NCBI GenBank assembly: GCA_016793445.1
Contig: JAEUME010000002.1
Coordinates: forward strand, 126,501-190,500
Length of the DNA: 64,000 bases
Source: Hyphomicrobium sp.
GTDB lineage: Bacteria > Pseudomonadota > Alphaproteobacteria > Rhizobiales > Hyphomicrobiaceae
Direction: 5' to 3'
In this document: piece after piece, positions 36,125 to 47,371 of the stretch
Layout: each line of letters begins with the position of its first letter
Position numbering within the stretch: position 1 is the first letter of the stretch
The notes under the pieces: generated by a model
The model's input: only the letters and a program-made list of their open reading frames with translations
Told to the model about the DNA's origin: nothing
Databases searched by the model: none
Translations under genes and position numbers: made by a program

Positions 36125-37348
36125 ATGATGACATTGGCGAAAAGGAAAAAGGAGCGAAAGTCGCGGGTCATAAATTTCGATTTTCTCCAGCATGAAGCGG
36201 CTGGGGGCGTGGTCCTCTGCATCGCAGCCATTCTGGCGTTGATCGTCGCGAACTCGCCGCTTGGGCCCGCATACGACCATCTTCTGCACACGCCCGTCAC
36301 GCTCGGGTTTCCCCCTGCCGGGCTGACCAAATCGGCATTGCATTGGATCAACGATGGCCTGATGGCGATCTTCTTCTTCCTCGTCGGCCTCGAAATCAAA
36401 CGTGAGCTCACGGTCGGCGCGCTGAAATCCGCAAAGACCGCTGCGTTACCCGTCATCGCGGCAGGCGGAGGCATGGTGGTTCCGGCGTTGATCTACGTGA
36501 CCATCAACTGGAACGATCCGATCGCGCTCAACGGCTGGGCCATTCCGGCGGCGACCGACATTGCATTTGCCATGGGGGTGCTCGCCGTACTGGGATCGCG
36601 CGTCCCGGTCGCACTTAAAGTGTTCTTGCTGGCGCTCGCTATCATCGATGATCTTGGCGCCATCCTCATCATCGCCTTCTTCTATACCTCCAATCTGTCA
36701 TTGACCGCGCTTGGCCTCGCGGCGGCCGGCATGCTCGTCCTGTTCGCGATGAACCGCCAGCATGTCGTTCAAATCTGGCCTTACCTTCTGGTGGGATTTT
36801 TCTTCTGGGTCTGCGTGCTCGAATCGGGCGTTCACGCGACGCTTGCCGGTGTCATCACTGCTTTCGCCATTCCGCTTGCAGCAGGTACGCCAGAGCGTGA
36901 AGGGCCCCTTGAGCGGTTGGAACACGCCATCGGCCCTTGGGTGTCGTTCGCGATCCTGCCGATCTTCGCATTTGCCAACGCGGGCGTGTCGCTTGCGGGC
37001 CTGTCGCTTGCAGACCTCACCGCAACCGTTCCGCTCGGCATTGCACTTGGTCTGCTGATCGGCAAACCCCTCGGCATTTATACCTTCGCACGCGCAGCCA
37101 TCCGCGCCGGACTGGCAACCATGCCTGAGGGCGCCAGCAAGAAACAGCTATTCGGCGCCAGCGTGCTGGGAGGAATCGGTTTCACCATGAGCTTGTTCAT
37201 CGGCATCCTGGCGTTCCGGGATCCGGCCATGGCCAAGTTCGTGCGGCTTGGTGTCCTCATCGGCTCGCTTGCGGCAGCGATCCTAGGCTATATCATCTTG
37301 CTACTGGTGACTAAGCCTGCCCCTGCGCCTGACCAGCAATCACAATAA
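36125..37348 (+). CDS. nhaA: Na+/H+ antiporter NhaA
   Basis: Electrogenic 2H+/Na+ antiporter of the inner membrane. The 407-residue protein has twelve membrane segments. [29 protein letters not shown] contains the conserved early segment, and [19 protein letters not shown] with [20 protein letters not shown] carries the paired Asp residues that bind sodium in TM V. A short basic N-terminus ([14 protein letters not shown]) precedes the fold. Tandem ATGs at 36125 and 36128; frames upstream cross a repeat and are rejected. Carbonic anhydrase follows after 24 bp, so the two may be co-transcribed for pH homeostasis. Confidence 0.95.
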   Translation: MMTLAKRKKERKSRVINFDFLQHEAAGGVVLCIAAILALIVANSPLGPAYDHLLHTPVTLGFPPAGLTKSALHWINDGLMAIFFFLVGLEIKRELTVGALKSAKTAALPVIAAGGGMVVPALIYVTINWNDPIALNGWAIPAATDIAFAMGVLAVLGSRVPVALKVFLLALAIIDDLGAILIIAFFYTSNLSLTALGLAAAGMLVLFAMNRQHVVQIWPYLLVGFFFWVCVLESGVHATLAGVITAFAIPLAAGTPEREGPLERLEHAIGPWVSFAILPIFAFANAGVSLAGLSLADLTATVPLGIALGLLIGKPLGIYTFARAAIRAGLATMPEGASKKQLFGASVLGGIGFTMSLFIGILAFRDPAMAKFVRLGVLIGSLAAAILGYIILLLVTKPAPAPDQQSQ

Positions 37349-37372
37349 AAAAGAATCCTGGAGTTCGACATT

Positions 37373-38011
37373 ATGTCTCTGTTTCCCGAAACGCTGACCG
37401 ACCGTTACCGCCGCTTCAAGCACCGCATTTTCGTTCCGAACGCGGACCAGTACGAGGAGCTGGCGACCTATGGTCAGGATCCCGAGATCATGATGATTTC
37501 CTGCTCCGATAGCCGCGTCGATCCGGAAACCATTTTCAGCGCCATGCCGGGCGAGCTGTTCGTGGTGCGCAACGTCGCAAACCTTGTTCCGCCTTATGAA
37601 ACGAGCGGAAAATTTCACGGCGTCAGCGCCGCTATCGAGTTCGCAGTCCTCAATCTGCGCATCAAGCACCTTGTCGTGCTGGGTCATGCGGGCTGCGGCG
37701 GCGTCAAGGCCGCTCTCGATCAGTCGGCGGCCATTCAAACAGAGGCGCATTTCATCTCGCGCTGGATGTCGATGCTGGATGAAGCGCGGCTATCGGTGCT
37801 CGCATCGCATCAAATGAAATCTGCCAGGGATAGACAGGACGCCCTCGAGAGGGAAAGCATCAAGCTATCGATAAAGAACCTGCGGACGTTCCCGTTCGTG
37901 CGCGAGCGCGAGGACAAAGGCAAGCTCAACATCCACGGCGCGCACTTCGACATCAAGAGCGGTACGTTGTCGGTCTTGAGCCACTCGCGCGGGGAGTTCT
38001 TCACGCTTTAG
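37373..38011 (+). CDS. Beta-class carbonic anhydrase
   Basis: Interconverts CO2 and bicarbonate. The 212-residue protein has the zinc ligands in MMISCSDSRVDPETIF (Cys and the Asp-Arg dyad) and in LVVLGHAGCGGVKAAL (His and Cys), the FVVRNVANLVPPYE region, and the FHGVSAAIEFAVLNL helix, all typical of the plant-type beta class. TGGAG lies ten bases before ATG 37373. Its stop TAG forms the first bases of a dispersed repeat. It converges with ccmG. Likely co-transcribed with nhaA. Confidence 0.93.
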   Translation: MSLFPETLTDRYRRFKHRIFVPNADQYEELATYGQDPEIMMISCSDSRVDPETIFSAMPGELFVVRNVANLVPPYETSGKFHGVSAAIEFAVLNLRIKHLVVLGHAGCGGVKAALDQSAAIQTEAHFISRWMSMLDEARLSVLASHQMKSARDRQDALERESIKLSIKNLRTFPFVREREDKGKLNIHGAHFDIKSGTLSVLSHSRGEFFTL

Positions 38012-38080
38012 AGTGCTTCCGGAAAAGTGGGAACCGGTTTTCCGGCAAGAAGCACGACAAACCAAAAGCCTAGAACCGGT
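38009..38080 (+). repeat. TAGAG-end dispersed repeat, copy B1
   Basis: About 72 bp beginning TAGAGTGCTTCCGGAAAAG. It folds as a hairpin (CCGGAAAA paired with TTTTCCGG around GTGGGAACCGG), followed by CAAGAAGCACGACAAA and AGCCTAGAACCGGT. It shares this layout with copies at 41.0 and 57.0 kb. It lies between two convergent genes and supplies the stop codon of the carbonic anhydrase gene. Confidence 0.85.
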
Positions 38081-38088
38081 TATCGCCA

Positions 38089-38697
38089 CTATTGCTGTGC
38101 GACGGGCCTCGCGCGGCCTGCCTTGGCGGCAGCAATGGCAGGCAGGATCTTGCTTTGCATGATTTCCGGCGAGATCGGGCCGACCTGCTTGTAGATGATT
38201 TCGCCCTTGCCGTTGACGATGAAGGTCTCGGGCATGCCGTAGACACCCCAGTCGATCGACGCGCGGCCGGAGCGATCGGTGCCCAGACGCGCAAAGGGAT
38301 TGCCGTAGCGGGCCAAAAAGCGGCGCGTGTCGGCGGGATCGTCTTTCTGCGCAACCCCGAAGATCTGTACATCCGCCGCGTTTGAAAGCTCGGCCAGAAG
38401 CGGATGCTCCTCCACGCAAGAGGTACACCATGACGCCCAGAAATTCACGACCGTGACCTTTCCTGAAGCGAGATCTGCAGTCGAGAAGCCAGGAACCTGA
38501 TTGCCATCGGCGGTCACCTCTGAAACCTCGGGAAAGACCGATTGAGGCGCGGGTTTACCGATCAGAGTTGAGGGCAGCTTGGAGGGGTCACCCCACGTCA
38601 GCGAAAACGCAAACAGCCCGGCCACCACGACGAAGACCGCGACCGGCAGCAGGCGCAGTACATTGCCGGACCCTCGAGAGTCCTTCGCTGCGCTCAT
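38089..38697 (-). CDS. ccmG: Thiol:disulfide interchange protein CcmG/DsbE
   Basis: Membrane-tethered periplasmic thioredoxin-like protein that reduces the apocytochrome CXXCH cysteines. 202 residues: one N-terminal membrane anchor (LLPVAVFVVVAGLFAFSLTW), then the thioredoxin fold with VNFWASWCTSCVEEHPLLAEL and the cis-proline loop YGMPETFIVNGKGEIIYKQVG. The active site is CTSC, whereas CcmG usually has a proline before the second Cys (WCxPC), a mild oddity. The ATG overlaps the ccmD stop (ATGA). Last gene of ccmABCDG. Confidence 0.92.
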   Translation of the reverse strand: MSAAKDSRGSGNVLRLLPVAVFVVVAGLFAFSLTWGDPSKLPSTLIGKPAPQSVFPEVSEVTADGNQVPGFSTADLASGKVTVVNFWASWCTSCVEEHPLLAELSNAADVQIFGVAQKDDPADTRRFLARYGNPFARLGTDRSGRASIDWGVYGMPETFIVNGKGEIIYKQVGPISPEIMQSKILPAIAAAKAGRARPVAQQ

Positions 38698-38876
38698 GCC
38701 TTGCCCTCCCGGGGCTGGCCGGCAGACCGGCGGCGCACGCCGCGTTTTTCAAGATCCGCCAGGGCCGCACGCTGGCGGCGCGCATCAGCGACCAGCCAGC
38801 ACAGCATGGCAGCGATGACACCGAAAACGGCGGCATAAGATACCCAGATAAAAAGGGCGTGTTTACCCAGATCCAT
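38694..38876 (-). CDS. ccmD: Heme exporter protein CcmD
   Basis: Small membrane protein that releases holo-CcmE from the CcmABC complex. Only 60 residues: MDLGKHALFIWVSYAAVFG with one membrane segment, then a basic tail (ADARRQRAALADLEKRGVRRR), the usual CcmD layout (membrane segment followed by Arg/Lys-rich helix). Overlaps ccmG at the 3' end and starts four bases after ccmC. The frame extends far upstream inside ccmC but the ATG at 38876 is the start that matches the family. Confidence 0.9.
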   Translation of the reverse strand: MDLGKHALFIWVSYAAVFGVIAAMLCWLVADARRQRAALADLEKRGVRRRSAGQPREGKA

Positions 38877-38880
38877 CGTC

Positions 38881-39639
38881 TCAGCCTCCTTGCGCGATCG
38901 CGTGCGCGCCAGAGTCCCGCTGCTCGACCTCGACCATGCGCATCGCCTTGACGCGCCGGCGCAGGACCTCGTTACGCATGGCAAGCATGTGCATCGCCAC
39001 GAACAGCGTCGAGAAGCCGATCGCCATGACGAGAAGCGGCGTGCGCATGCTGGGATAAACGCTGCTGGTAAAGCCCGTGGAGGGCTGATGGAGCGTGTTC
39101 CACCACTCAACCGAAAATTTTATGATGGGCAGGATGGCGACGCCAACAAGAGCGAGAACAGCGGTGAGCTTGGCGGCGAGGTTCTCGTCCTCAAGGGATG
39201 AGCGCAGCGCCATCAGCCCCAGATAGAGGAAGAAGAGGATAAGCACCGACGTCAGCCGCGCGTCCCACACCCAGTAGGTGCCCCACATCGGCTTGCCCCA
39301 CAGCGAGCCCGTGACAAGCGCCAGAAACGTAAAGGCGGCGCCAATCGGCACCACCGCCTTGGCGGACACATCGGCAAGCGGATGGCGGAACACGAGCAGC
39401 CCGAAGCTCGACACGGCCGCGATGCCATACCCCATCATGGCCAGCCACGCGCTCGGCACATGGATGTACATGATCTTCACGGTCTCGCCCTGCTGGTAGT
39501 CGGGCGGCGCCACGAAGAACACCAGATAAAGCCCGTAGGCGATCAGAGCGGCTGCCAGCGCAAACAGCCAGGGCAGCATCATGCCCGACAGCTCCATGAA
39601 GCGCGTAGGATTGGCCAGACGTTGGGTGAGCGTTTGCAT
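38881..39639 (-). CDS. ccmC: Heme exporter permease CcmC
   Basis: Six-helix membrane protein that delivers heme to CcmE in system I cytochrome c maturation. 252 residues with the tryptophan-rich WWD-type motif LWGKPMWGTYWVWDARLTSVLILFFLYLGLMAL in the periplasmic loop, and the two flanking heme His regions (IMYIHVPSAWLAMMGYG and KFSVEWWNTLHQPSTGF). Length fits the family. It lies 55 bp downstream of ccmB. With ccmA and ccmB it forms the CcmABC complex; ccmE, F and H are not in this window. Confidence 0.95.
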   Translation of the reverse strand: MQTLTQRLANPTRFMELSGMMLPWLFALAAALIAYGLYLVFFVAPPDYQQGETVKIMYIHVPSAWLAMMGYGIAAVSSFGLLVFRHPLADVSAKAVVPIGAAFTFLALVTGSLWGKPMWGTYWVWDARLTSVLILFFLYLGLMALRSSLEDENLAAKLTAVLALVGVAILPIIKFSVEWWNTLHQPSTGFTSSVYPSMRTPLLVMAIGFSTLFVAMHMLAMRNEVLRRRVKAMRMVEVEQRDSGAHAIAQGG

Positions 39640-39694
39640 GGGATGCGTTTAAGCCTTTGAGGGTCGCCGCGCAACGAACGGATCGGATGCAGGC

Positions 39695-40363
39695 CTATTG
39701 CAGTTGAATGCGTAATGCCGCAGCGGCCGCAATCGGTCCTACCACCACTGAAGCCAGCGAAATGGCCGCGAGGATGGCAAACGAAGGCCCGAACGCGCCC
39801 GGAGACATGGTGGCCGCGCTCATGGCCGATATCCCGAATATGAGTGTTGGAATGTAAAGTGGAAGGACCAGCAGAGCCAAAAGCAGGCCGCCGCGGCGTG
39901 TTTTCAAGGTTAGCGCCGCCCCGATGGCCCCCAGGAAGCTGACGGCGGGCGTGCCGGCCAGCATCGTGGCGATCAGCGCGGGATAGGCAGCAAGATCCAG
40001 GTTCAGCAGGATCCCGAGGACGGGCGCCAGAAGGGCGAGTGGAATCCCCGTTGAGATCCAATGCGCCAGGGACTTGCCGGCAGCGACCAGCTCGAGCGGG
40101 AGGCCGCCGGTGGCAAGCACCTCCAGCGACCCGTCTTCATGGTCGCTTTCAAACACGCGCGGCAGCGAAAGCAGCGCGGCAAGCAAGAGCGCAATCCACA
40201 AAATTCCCGCTGCAATGCGCGACAGCAGGTTGAGATCGGGCCCCAACCCCAAGGGCAGCATTGCCACCACCACGAGGAAGAACCCGAGCGCCGTTCCCAG
40301 CGCGCCGCCTTCGCGAACGGCAAGCCGCAAATCGCGGCCAATAAGGTTCATCAGATCGCTCAT
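39695..40363 (-). CDS. ccmB: Heme exporter permease CcmB
   Basis: ABC-transporter membrane subunit of the CcmABCD machine. 222 residues with six predicted membrane segments: GTALGFFLVVVAMLPLGLGPDLNLLSRIAAGILWIALLLAALL, LPRVFESDHEDGSLEVLATGGLPLEL (typical CcmB cytoplasmic loop), and YPALIATMLAGTPAVSFLGAIGAALTL. Its start overlaps the ccmA stop by four bases (ATGA), so translation is coupled. Family assignment is firm. Confidence 0.94.
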   Translation of the reverse strand: MSDLMNLIGRDLRLAVREGGALGTALGFFLVVVAMLPLGLGPDLNLLSRIAAGILWIALLLAALLSLPRVFESDHEDGSLEVLATGGLPLELVAAGKSLAHWISTGIPLALLAPVLGILLNLDLAAYPALIATMLAGTPAVSFLGAIGAALTLKTRRGGLLLALLVLPLYIPTLIFGISAMSAATMSPGAFGPSFAILAAISLASVVVGPIAAAAALRIQLQ

Positions 40364-40989
40364 GCGGGGACGATCCCCCTGGCGGCGGCCACATCGAACT
40401 CGCGCGAGCGTGCAAAGCCAAGTGGCAGATGGCTGGCCGCAATAACCAAACCGCCGCCTTCCAGATGTGCATTGACGGCCGCACCCAAGACCTTCGTCGA
40501 AGCCGCGTCGAGCGACACGGTCGGCTCGTCAAGCAGCCATAGCGGCCGCACGGCCACCAGAAGCCGGGCAAGCCCGGCACGGCGCTTCTGGCCCGCCGAA
40601 AGATATGCGGCGGGGAACTCGCCGAGCCCGGAAATGGCAAAATGCTGCAAGGCCAGATCGACACGCGCCTCAGCCTCGCGCGGTCCGCCCAGATACGTTG
40701 CCCAGAACCTGACGTTCTCGCGGACCGTAAGGTGCGCCTTGATGGCGTTGGCGTGGCCTATGAAATGGGCCTGCTCGGCGACGGTTGTGTCGGTCTGCCC
40801 GCCCTCCAGCCGGATTGAACCCGACACCGGCCTGATGAATCCGGCGATCGTCCGCAGCAGCGTCGTTTTGCCCGCCCCGTTGGGGCCGACAAGCACCACA
40901 GCCTCGCCCGCACCCGCCAGAAACGACAATCCGCTCAGGATCGTGCGGCCACCGCGCTCAACGGTCAGATTTTCGGCGATCAAGCGCAC
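40360..40989 (-). CDS. ccmA: Heme exporter ATP-binding protein CcmA
   Basis: ATPase that powers release of holo-CcmE. 209 residues: Walker A VGPNGAGKTTLLRTIAGF, signature LSAGQKRRAGLARLL and Walker B LWLLDEPTVSLDAAS. Compared with ordinary ABC ATPases the signature is LSAGQ, typical of CcmA. First gene of the ccmABCDG operon. Upstream is a dispersed repeat (copy B2) at 41005-41086; no convincing promoter was picked out for the minus strand between that repeat and the start. Confidence 0.94.
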   Translation of the reverse strand: MRLIAENLTVERGGRTILSGLSFLAGAGEAVVLVGPNGAGKTTLLRTIAGFIRPVSGSIRLEGGQTDTTVAEQAHFIGHANAIKAHLTVRENVRFWATYLGGPREAEARVDLALQHFAISGLGEFPAAYLSAGQKRRAGLARLLVAVRPLWLLDEPTVSLDAASTKVLGAAVNAHLEGGGLVIAASHLPLGFARSREFDVAAARGIVPA

Positions 40990-41004
40990 GGGGCGATTAG
41001 GTCC

Positions 41005-41086
41005 TAGAGTGTGTTTTGCGGAAAAAGCGGGAATCGGCTTTCCGCTAGAAGCACGACAAAAACAACAGCCTGGAGCCGGTTCGCGA
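41005..41086 (+). repeat. TAGAG-end dispersed repeat, copy B2
   Basis: TAGAGTGTGTTTTGCGGAAA begins it, with the hairpin GCGGAAA to TTTCCGC around AGCGGGAATCGGC, then TAGAAGCACGACAAAAACA and CAGCCTGGAGCCGGTT. Compared with copy B1 the stem has changed C to G on one arm and G to C on the other, keeping base pairing. It lies in the divergent region between ccmA and acnA. Confidence 0.8.
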
Positions 41087-41195
41087 CTCCATCGAAACCG
41101 GGCCGGCTCTAGGCAGGGAGAGGCGCACCGCCAGTGGCAATTGACCGCAAGCGCGGATCAACGCTGAAGTCGGATGTTCCCCTTTCGAAGCACCC

Positions 41196-41233
41196 TATAT
41201 AAAAGGCACTAGTTGCTTTTCGCTAGCGCAAAA
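41196..41233 (+). promoter_or_regulatory. Candidate acnA promoter and operator-like dyad
   Basis: CTATATAAAA at 41195-41204 resembles a -10 region, and TTTTCGCTAGCGCAAAA at 41217-41233 is an imperfect palindrome around CGCTAGCG that could bind a regulator. No matching -35 is clear. The 353-bp gap between ccmA and acnA otherwise holds repeat copy B2. Treated as a hint only. Confidence 0.3.
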
Positions 41234-41342
41234 ACGGATAGGCTTGGACCTGGGCTTTTTGGCCTTTTGCGTCCTTGTCCCGGTCCGCCGGCACTCCGGC
41301 GGCGCGGCTCACTGTCAAAACTCATGACTCGGAGGATAGACC

Positions 41343-44057
<2,715 letters not shown>

Positions 44058-44088
44058 TCGGCCTGCCATCCTCATTAGTAAACTGGGC

Positions 44089-44127
44089 GCGGCCCCGGCC
44101 ATCGCAGCCGGGGCCGCTTCCTTTTTG
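44089..44127 (+). terminator. Intrinsic terminator of acnA
   Basis: An 11-bp perfect stem (GCGGCCCCGGC at 44089-44099 with GCCGGGGCCGC at 44107-44117) and a seven-base loop, followed by TTCCTTTTTG. It lies 32 bases after the acnA stop; a classic Rho-independent terminator. Confidence 0.88.
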
Positions 44128-44367
44128 CCAAATGGGCGCTGGGCATCCCTACCGGCCAAAACTCGCAGCCTTTTACTGAATTAGAGGCAAAACAGCAGTT
44201 CGCGCTGGACTCAAAAAGACGTGACTGGTCTTTTGGCTATTGAGAAATAATGTAACACTCCACAAGTATTGTCCTGCGCCTGGCTTTGCCAGGGCGTTAC
44301 GGGCCGGAGCGATAAACCATTCCAGCTCTCGGGCCGGACCAAGGACCAACACTGGAAATTACCGACG
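44128..44367. other. Intergenic region upstream of the DUF1223 gene
   Basis: No coding frame. One hairpin at 44214-44234 (AAAAGAC, seven-base loop, GTCTTTT) could be a weak terminator in either direction. The AT-rich stretch 44235-44265 (GAGAAATAATGTAACAC) may hold the next gene's promoter. Confidence 0.4.
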
Positions 44368-45159
44368 ATGTTCTCGCGTTTACGTGCCGCTGCGCGAAGC
44401 TTGGTCATGGCCGCCGGGCTTATGGCCTGTGTAAGCGTGGCCGTGGCCGGCCAGATGGTGCCGCCTACGCGCGGCGCAACCGGCACGCCTGCCGTTCCTA
44501 TCCGCACGGTTCTTGAGCTGTTTACGAGCCAGGGTTGCTCCTCCTGCCCGCCTGCCGACGCCATGCTGCGCGCGTTCGCGGAGGATCCCTCCGTTCTGGC
44601 GCTGTCGCTGCCGGTTGACTATTGGGACTATCTTGGCTGGAAGGACACATTCGCGTCCGAGCGCAACACAGAGCGCCAACGTGCGTATGCCAAGGCGCGC
44701 GGAGACGGCGCAATCTATACGCCGCAAATGGTCGTCAACGGCTCGCTCCACGTGAACGGCGCCCAGAAAGCCGACATCGAGAACGCCATCAATCTCACAG
44801 CCAACAACGCCGCCATTCAACGCGTGCCGATCCATTTCTGGCAGCAAGACAACACGCTGAACATCGTCATCGACGGAGCGGAGCCAGGCCGTATCGTTAC
44901 GGACGCAACGGTATGGTTCGGGCTGGTCCAGCCATCCGGCAAGGTTGAAGTTCAGCAAGGCGAGAACGCCGGAAACACCCTGACTTACACGAATATCGTG
45001 CGCGATTTGACGCCGATCGGCTTGTGGAAGGGCCAGCCGCTCCGCATCCAGATTCCCCGCGCGGCGGTAATCCAGGCCTCGACCCAGCGCAGCGTCGTGC
45101 TCATCCAGGAAGGCAAAGCCGGCCCGATCATCGGCGCGGCGTGGGCCGATCTTTGGTAA
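44368..45159 (+). CDS. DUF1223 domain-containing secreted protein (thioredoxin-like)
   Basis: 263 residues. An N-terminal signal-like segment (MFSRLRAAARSLVMAAGLMACVSVAVAG, possibly with a lipobox at AACV-type Cys) precedes the DUF1223 fold. TVLELFTSQGCSSCPPADAMLRAFA has a CSSC pair in a thioredoxin-like position, and VDYWDYLGWKDTFASERNTERQRAYAKARGDGAIYTPQMVVNGSLHVNG is the hallmark of the family (quoted only to place it). Function of DUF1223 is unknown; the CXXC suggests redox activity. ATG 44368 is my start. It converges with the M3 peptidase gene. Confidence 0.86.
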   Translation: MFSRLRAAARSLVMAAGLMACVSVAVAGQMVPPTRGATGTPAVPIRTVLELFTSQGCSSCPPADAMLRAFAEDPSVLALSLPVDYWDYLGWKDTFASERNTERQRAYAKARGDGAIYTPQMVVNGSLHVNGAQKADIENAINLTANNAAIQRVPIHFWQQDNTLNIVIDGAEPGRIVTDATVWFGLVQPSGKVEVQQGENAGNTLTYTNIVRDLTPIGLWKGQPLRIQIPRAAVIQASTQRSVVLIQEGKAGPIIGAAWADLW

Positions 45160-45201
45160 TACCAAGCCGTTGGAGGTCCCGGCGGCGAATACCTGCGGGT
45201 T

Positions 45202-47283
45202 CTACGCGTCCAGTCCGCGTTTTTTGAGAAGCCCATCGATCTTCGGCGGACGCCCGCGGAATGCAATATAGGCATCATGCGGATCGCGCTTGTTGCCGGC
45301 CGAGTAAATGAACTCGCGCAAGCGGTTTGCGGTCTTGGGGTCGAATACGTTGCCCGTTTCCTCGAAGGCGGAGAAGGCGTCGGCATCCATCACTTCCGAC
45401 CACAAGTAGCTGTAATAGCCGGCCGAATAGCCACCCATAATGTGCATGAAGTGCGGCAGGCGATGGCGCATGGCGATCTCGCGTGGCATGCCGAGATGCG
45501 CGAGCGTGTCGGCCTCGAACCTGTCGATGTCGATCGATGCCTTGGCCGGTTCGGCATAGAGCGCCATGTCGACCAGCGCACATGCGGTGTATTCCACCGT
45601 CGCAAAGCCCTGATTGAAGTTGCGCGCAGCCTCCATGCGCTTGCGCAGCTTTTCCGGCATCGGCTTGCCGGTCTTGTAATGGGTGGCAAATTCCTCCAGC
45701 ACCTCAGGCGTCGACAGCCAATGCTCATAGAGCTGCGAAGGCAGCTCGACGAAATCACGCGACACCGATGTTCCCGAGATTGAAGGGTACGTGACGTTCG
45801 ACAGCAAGCCGTGCAACGCATGTCCGAACTCGTGAAACAGCGTGCGTGCATCATCGAACGAGAGCAGCGAAGGCTCGCCGGCCCGGCCCTTGGTGAAATT
45901 GAGAACATTCACGATGATCGGGCTTTGTCTTTTGCCGAGACCATGCTGGTGACGGAAGTGCGACATCCACGCGCCAGATTGCTTCTCGGGACGCGCGAAG
46001 TAGTCGCCCATGAACACGCCGACATGGGCGCCGTCGCGTCCTGTGACTTCGAACACACGGACTTCGGGGTGATAGCGCGGCACATCCTTCAACTCCCGGA
46101 ACGAGAGGCCGAATAGCCGCTTGGCGCATGAAAAGGCCGCGTCAATCATATTATCGAGCTGCAGGTAGGGCCGCAGCTCGCTTTCATTGAGATCGTAGCG
46201 GGCCTTGCGGGCTTTCTCCGCATAGTAGCGCCAATCCCACGCCGCGAACTCGAAGTTGCCGCCTTCGCGGCGCGCCTGCGCCACAAGGGCATCACGCTCT
46301 TCGGCCGCGCGGGCAACCGCGCGTGGCCATACGGCTTCCAACAGCTCGCGGACCTTCTGAGGGGTTTTGGCCATGGTGTCGTCGAGCGAGAAGTCCGCGA
46401 ACGACTTGAAGCCCATAAGGCGCGCATGCTCGTTTCTCAGCTGTACGGCTTCCGCCAGGATGGCGCGGTTGTCGGTCTCCCCGCCGTTTGCACCGCGATC
46501 TGTCCAGGCCTTGAAGGCTTGCTCACGTAAATCGCGCCGGGCGGAGAATACCAGGAAGCCTTCGACGCTTGAGCGCGCGAGCGTAATGACGTGCTTGCCC
46601 TCAAGCCCGCGTTCCTTGGCGGCCTGCTGGGCTGAGGCGCGCAGCGTCTCGGGTAAACCAGCAAGATCGGATTCACCCTCCAGGACCATGTGCCACGACT
46701 GCTCGTCCTTCAGCACATTCTGCCTGAACTGCGTCACGAGGCTCGCAAGCCGCGCATTGATCTCCTTGACACGCGCCTTGGCGGTTGAGGAGAGCCGCGC
46801 TCCCGCACGCACGAAACCAAGATGGTGGCGTTCCAGCACCCGCAGCTGTTCGTCGGTCAGCTTAAGGCTCGCGCGGCGCTGATAGAGATCATCAATGCGC
46901 TTAAACAGTTTCTGATCGAGATGGATCTGCGTCTCGTGTGCAGCAAAGCGCGGCGACATCTCGCGGGCAATGGCCTGCATCTCGGGCGTCGAATCGGTCG
47001 CTTCAAGATTGAAGAACACGCCCGCCACGCGCGATAGATCATCTCCGCTCTTTTCAAGCGCCAGGATGGTATTGGCAAACGTGGGCTTGGCGGGATTTGC
47101 AGCGATCGATTTGATCTCTTCGCGGTGGGCGCGGAACGCGGCATTGAGTGCCGGCTTGAAATGCTTGGGTTCGATTCGCTCGAAGGGGGGAATTCGAAAG
47201 GCCGCGGGCCAGCGGGAAAGCAATGGGTTTGCGTTGGTTTCGCGCTTCACCGCGGGCGCGACCCGGTTTGGCTTTCTAGTCAA
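45202..47283 (-). CDS. M3-family zinc metallopeptidase (peptidyl-dipeptidase Dcp/oligopeptidase A type)
   Basis: About 693 residues. The zinc-binding motif HEFGHALHGLLSNVTYPSISGTSVSRDFVELPSQLYEHW (HExxH plus downstream Glu) lies around residue 480, and GTLFHEFGHALH is preceded by PSLLSFDDA. It hydrolyses short peptides in the cytoplasm, probably during protein turnover. No signal peptide is present. The start is uncertain: TTG 47283 has GGTGG upstream; TTG 47331 would add 16 residues. Upstream on the same strand is the structured region ending in a terminator, so the peptidase transcript probably begins after 47370. Confidence 0.9.
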   Translation of the reverse strand: MTRKPNRVAPAVKRETNANPLLSRWPAAFRIPPFERIEPKHFKPALNAAFRAHREEIKSIAANPAKPTFANTILALEKSGDDLSRVAGVFFNLEATDSTPEMQAIAREMSPRFAAHETQIHLDQKLFKRIDDLYQRRASLKLTDEQLRVLERHHLGFVRAGARLSSTAKARVKEINARLASLVTQFRQNVLKDEQSWHMVLEGESDLAGLPETLRASAQQAAKERGLEGKHVITLARSSVEGFLVFSARRDLREQAFKAWTDRGANGGETDNRAILAEAVQLRNEHARLMGFKSFADFSLDDTMAKTPQKVRELLEAVWPRAVARAAEERDALVAQARREGGNFEFAAWDWRYYAEKARKARYDLNESELRPYLQLDNMIDAAFSCAKRLFGLSFRELKDVPRYHPEVRVFEVTGRDGAHVGVFMGDYFARPEKQSGAWMSHFRHQHGLGKRQSPIIVNVLNFTKGRAGEPSLLSFDDARTLFHEFGHALHGLLSNVTYPSISGTSVSRDFVELPSQLYEHWLSTPEVLEEFATHYKTGKPMPEKLRKRMEAARNFNQGFATVEYTACALVDMALYAEPAKASIDIDRFEADTLAHLGMPREIAMRHRLPHFMHIMGGYSAGYYSYLWSEVMDADAFSAFEETGNVFDPKTANRLREFIYSAGNKRDPHDAYIAFRGRPPKIDGLLKKRGLDA

Positions 47284-47371
47284 AGGCTTTCCACCATGGT
47301 CCTGATGTTTCTGCTCGCAGAATAAGCCCAAAATGACCGGTTCGATTCAATGTTCAAGCGATCGTGAAAGC
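47284..47371. other. Short leader region of the M3 peptidase gene
   Basis: Between the peptidase start and the T-tract of the structured RNA. It includes the alternative TTG start at 47331. No clear -10 or -35 was identified on the minus strand in this stretch. Confidence 0.35.
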
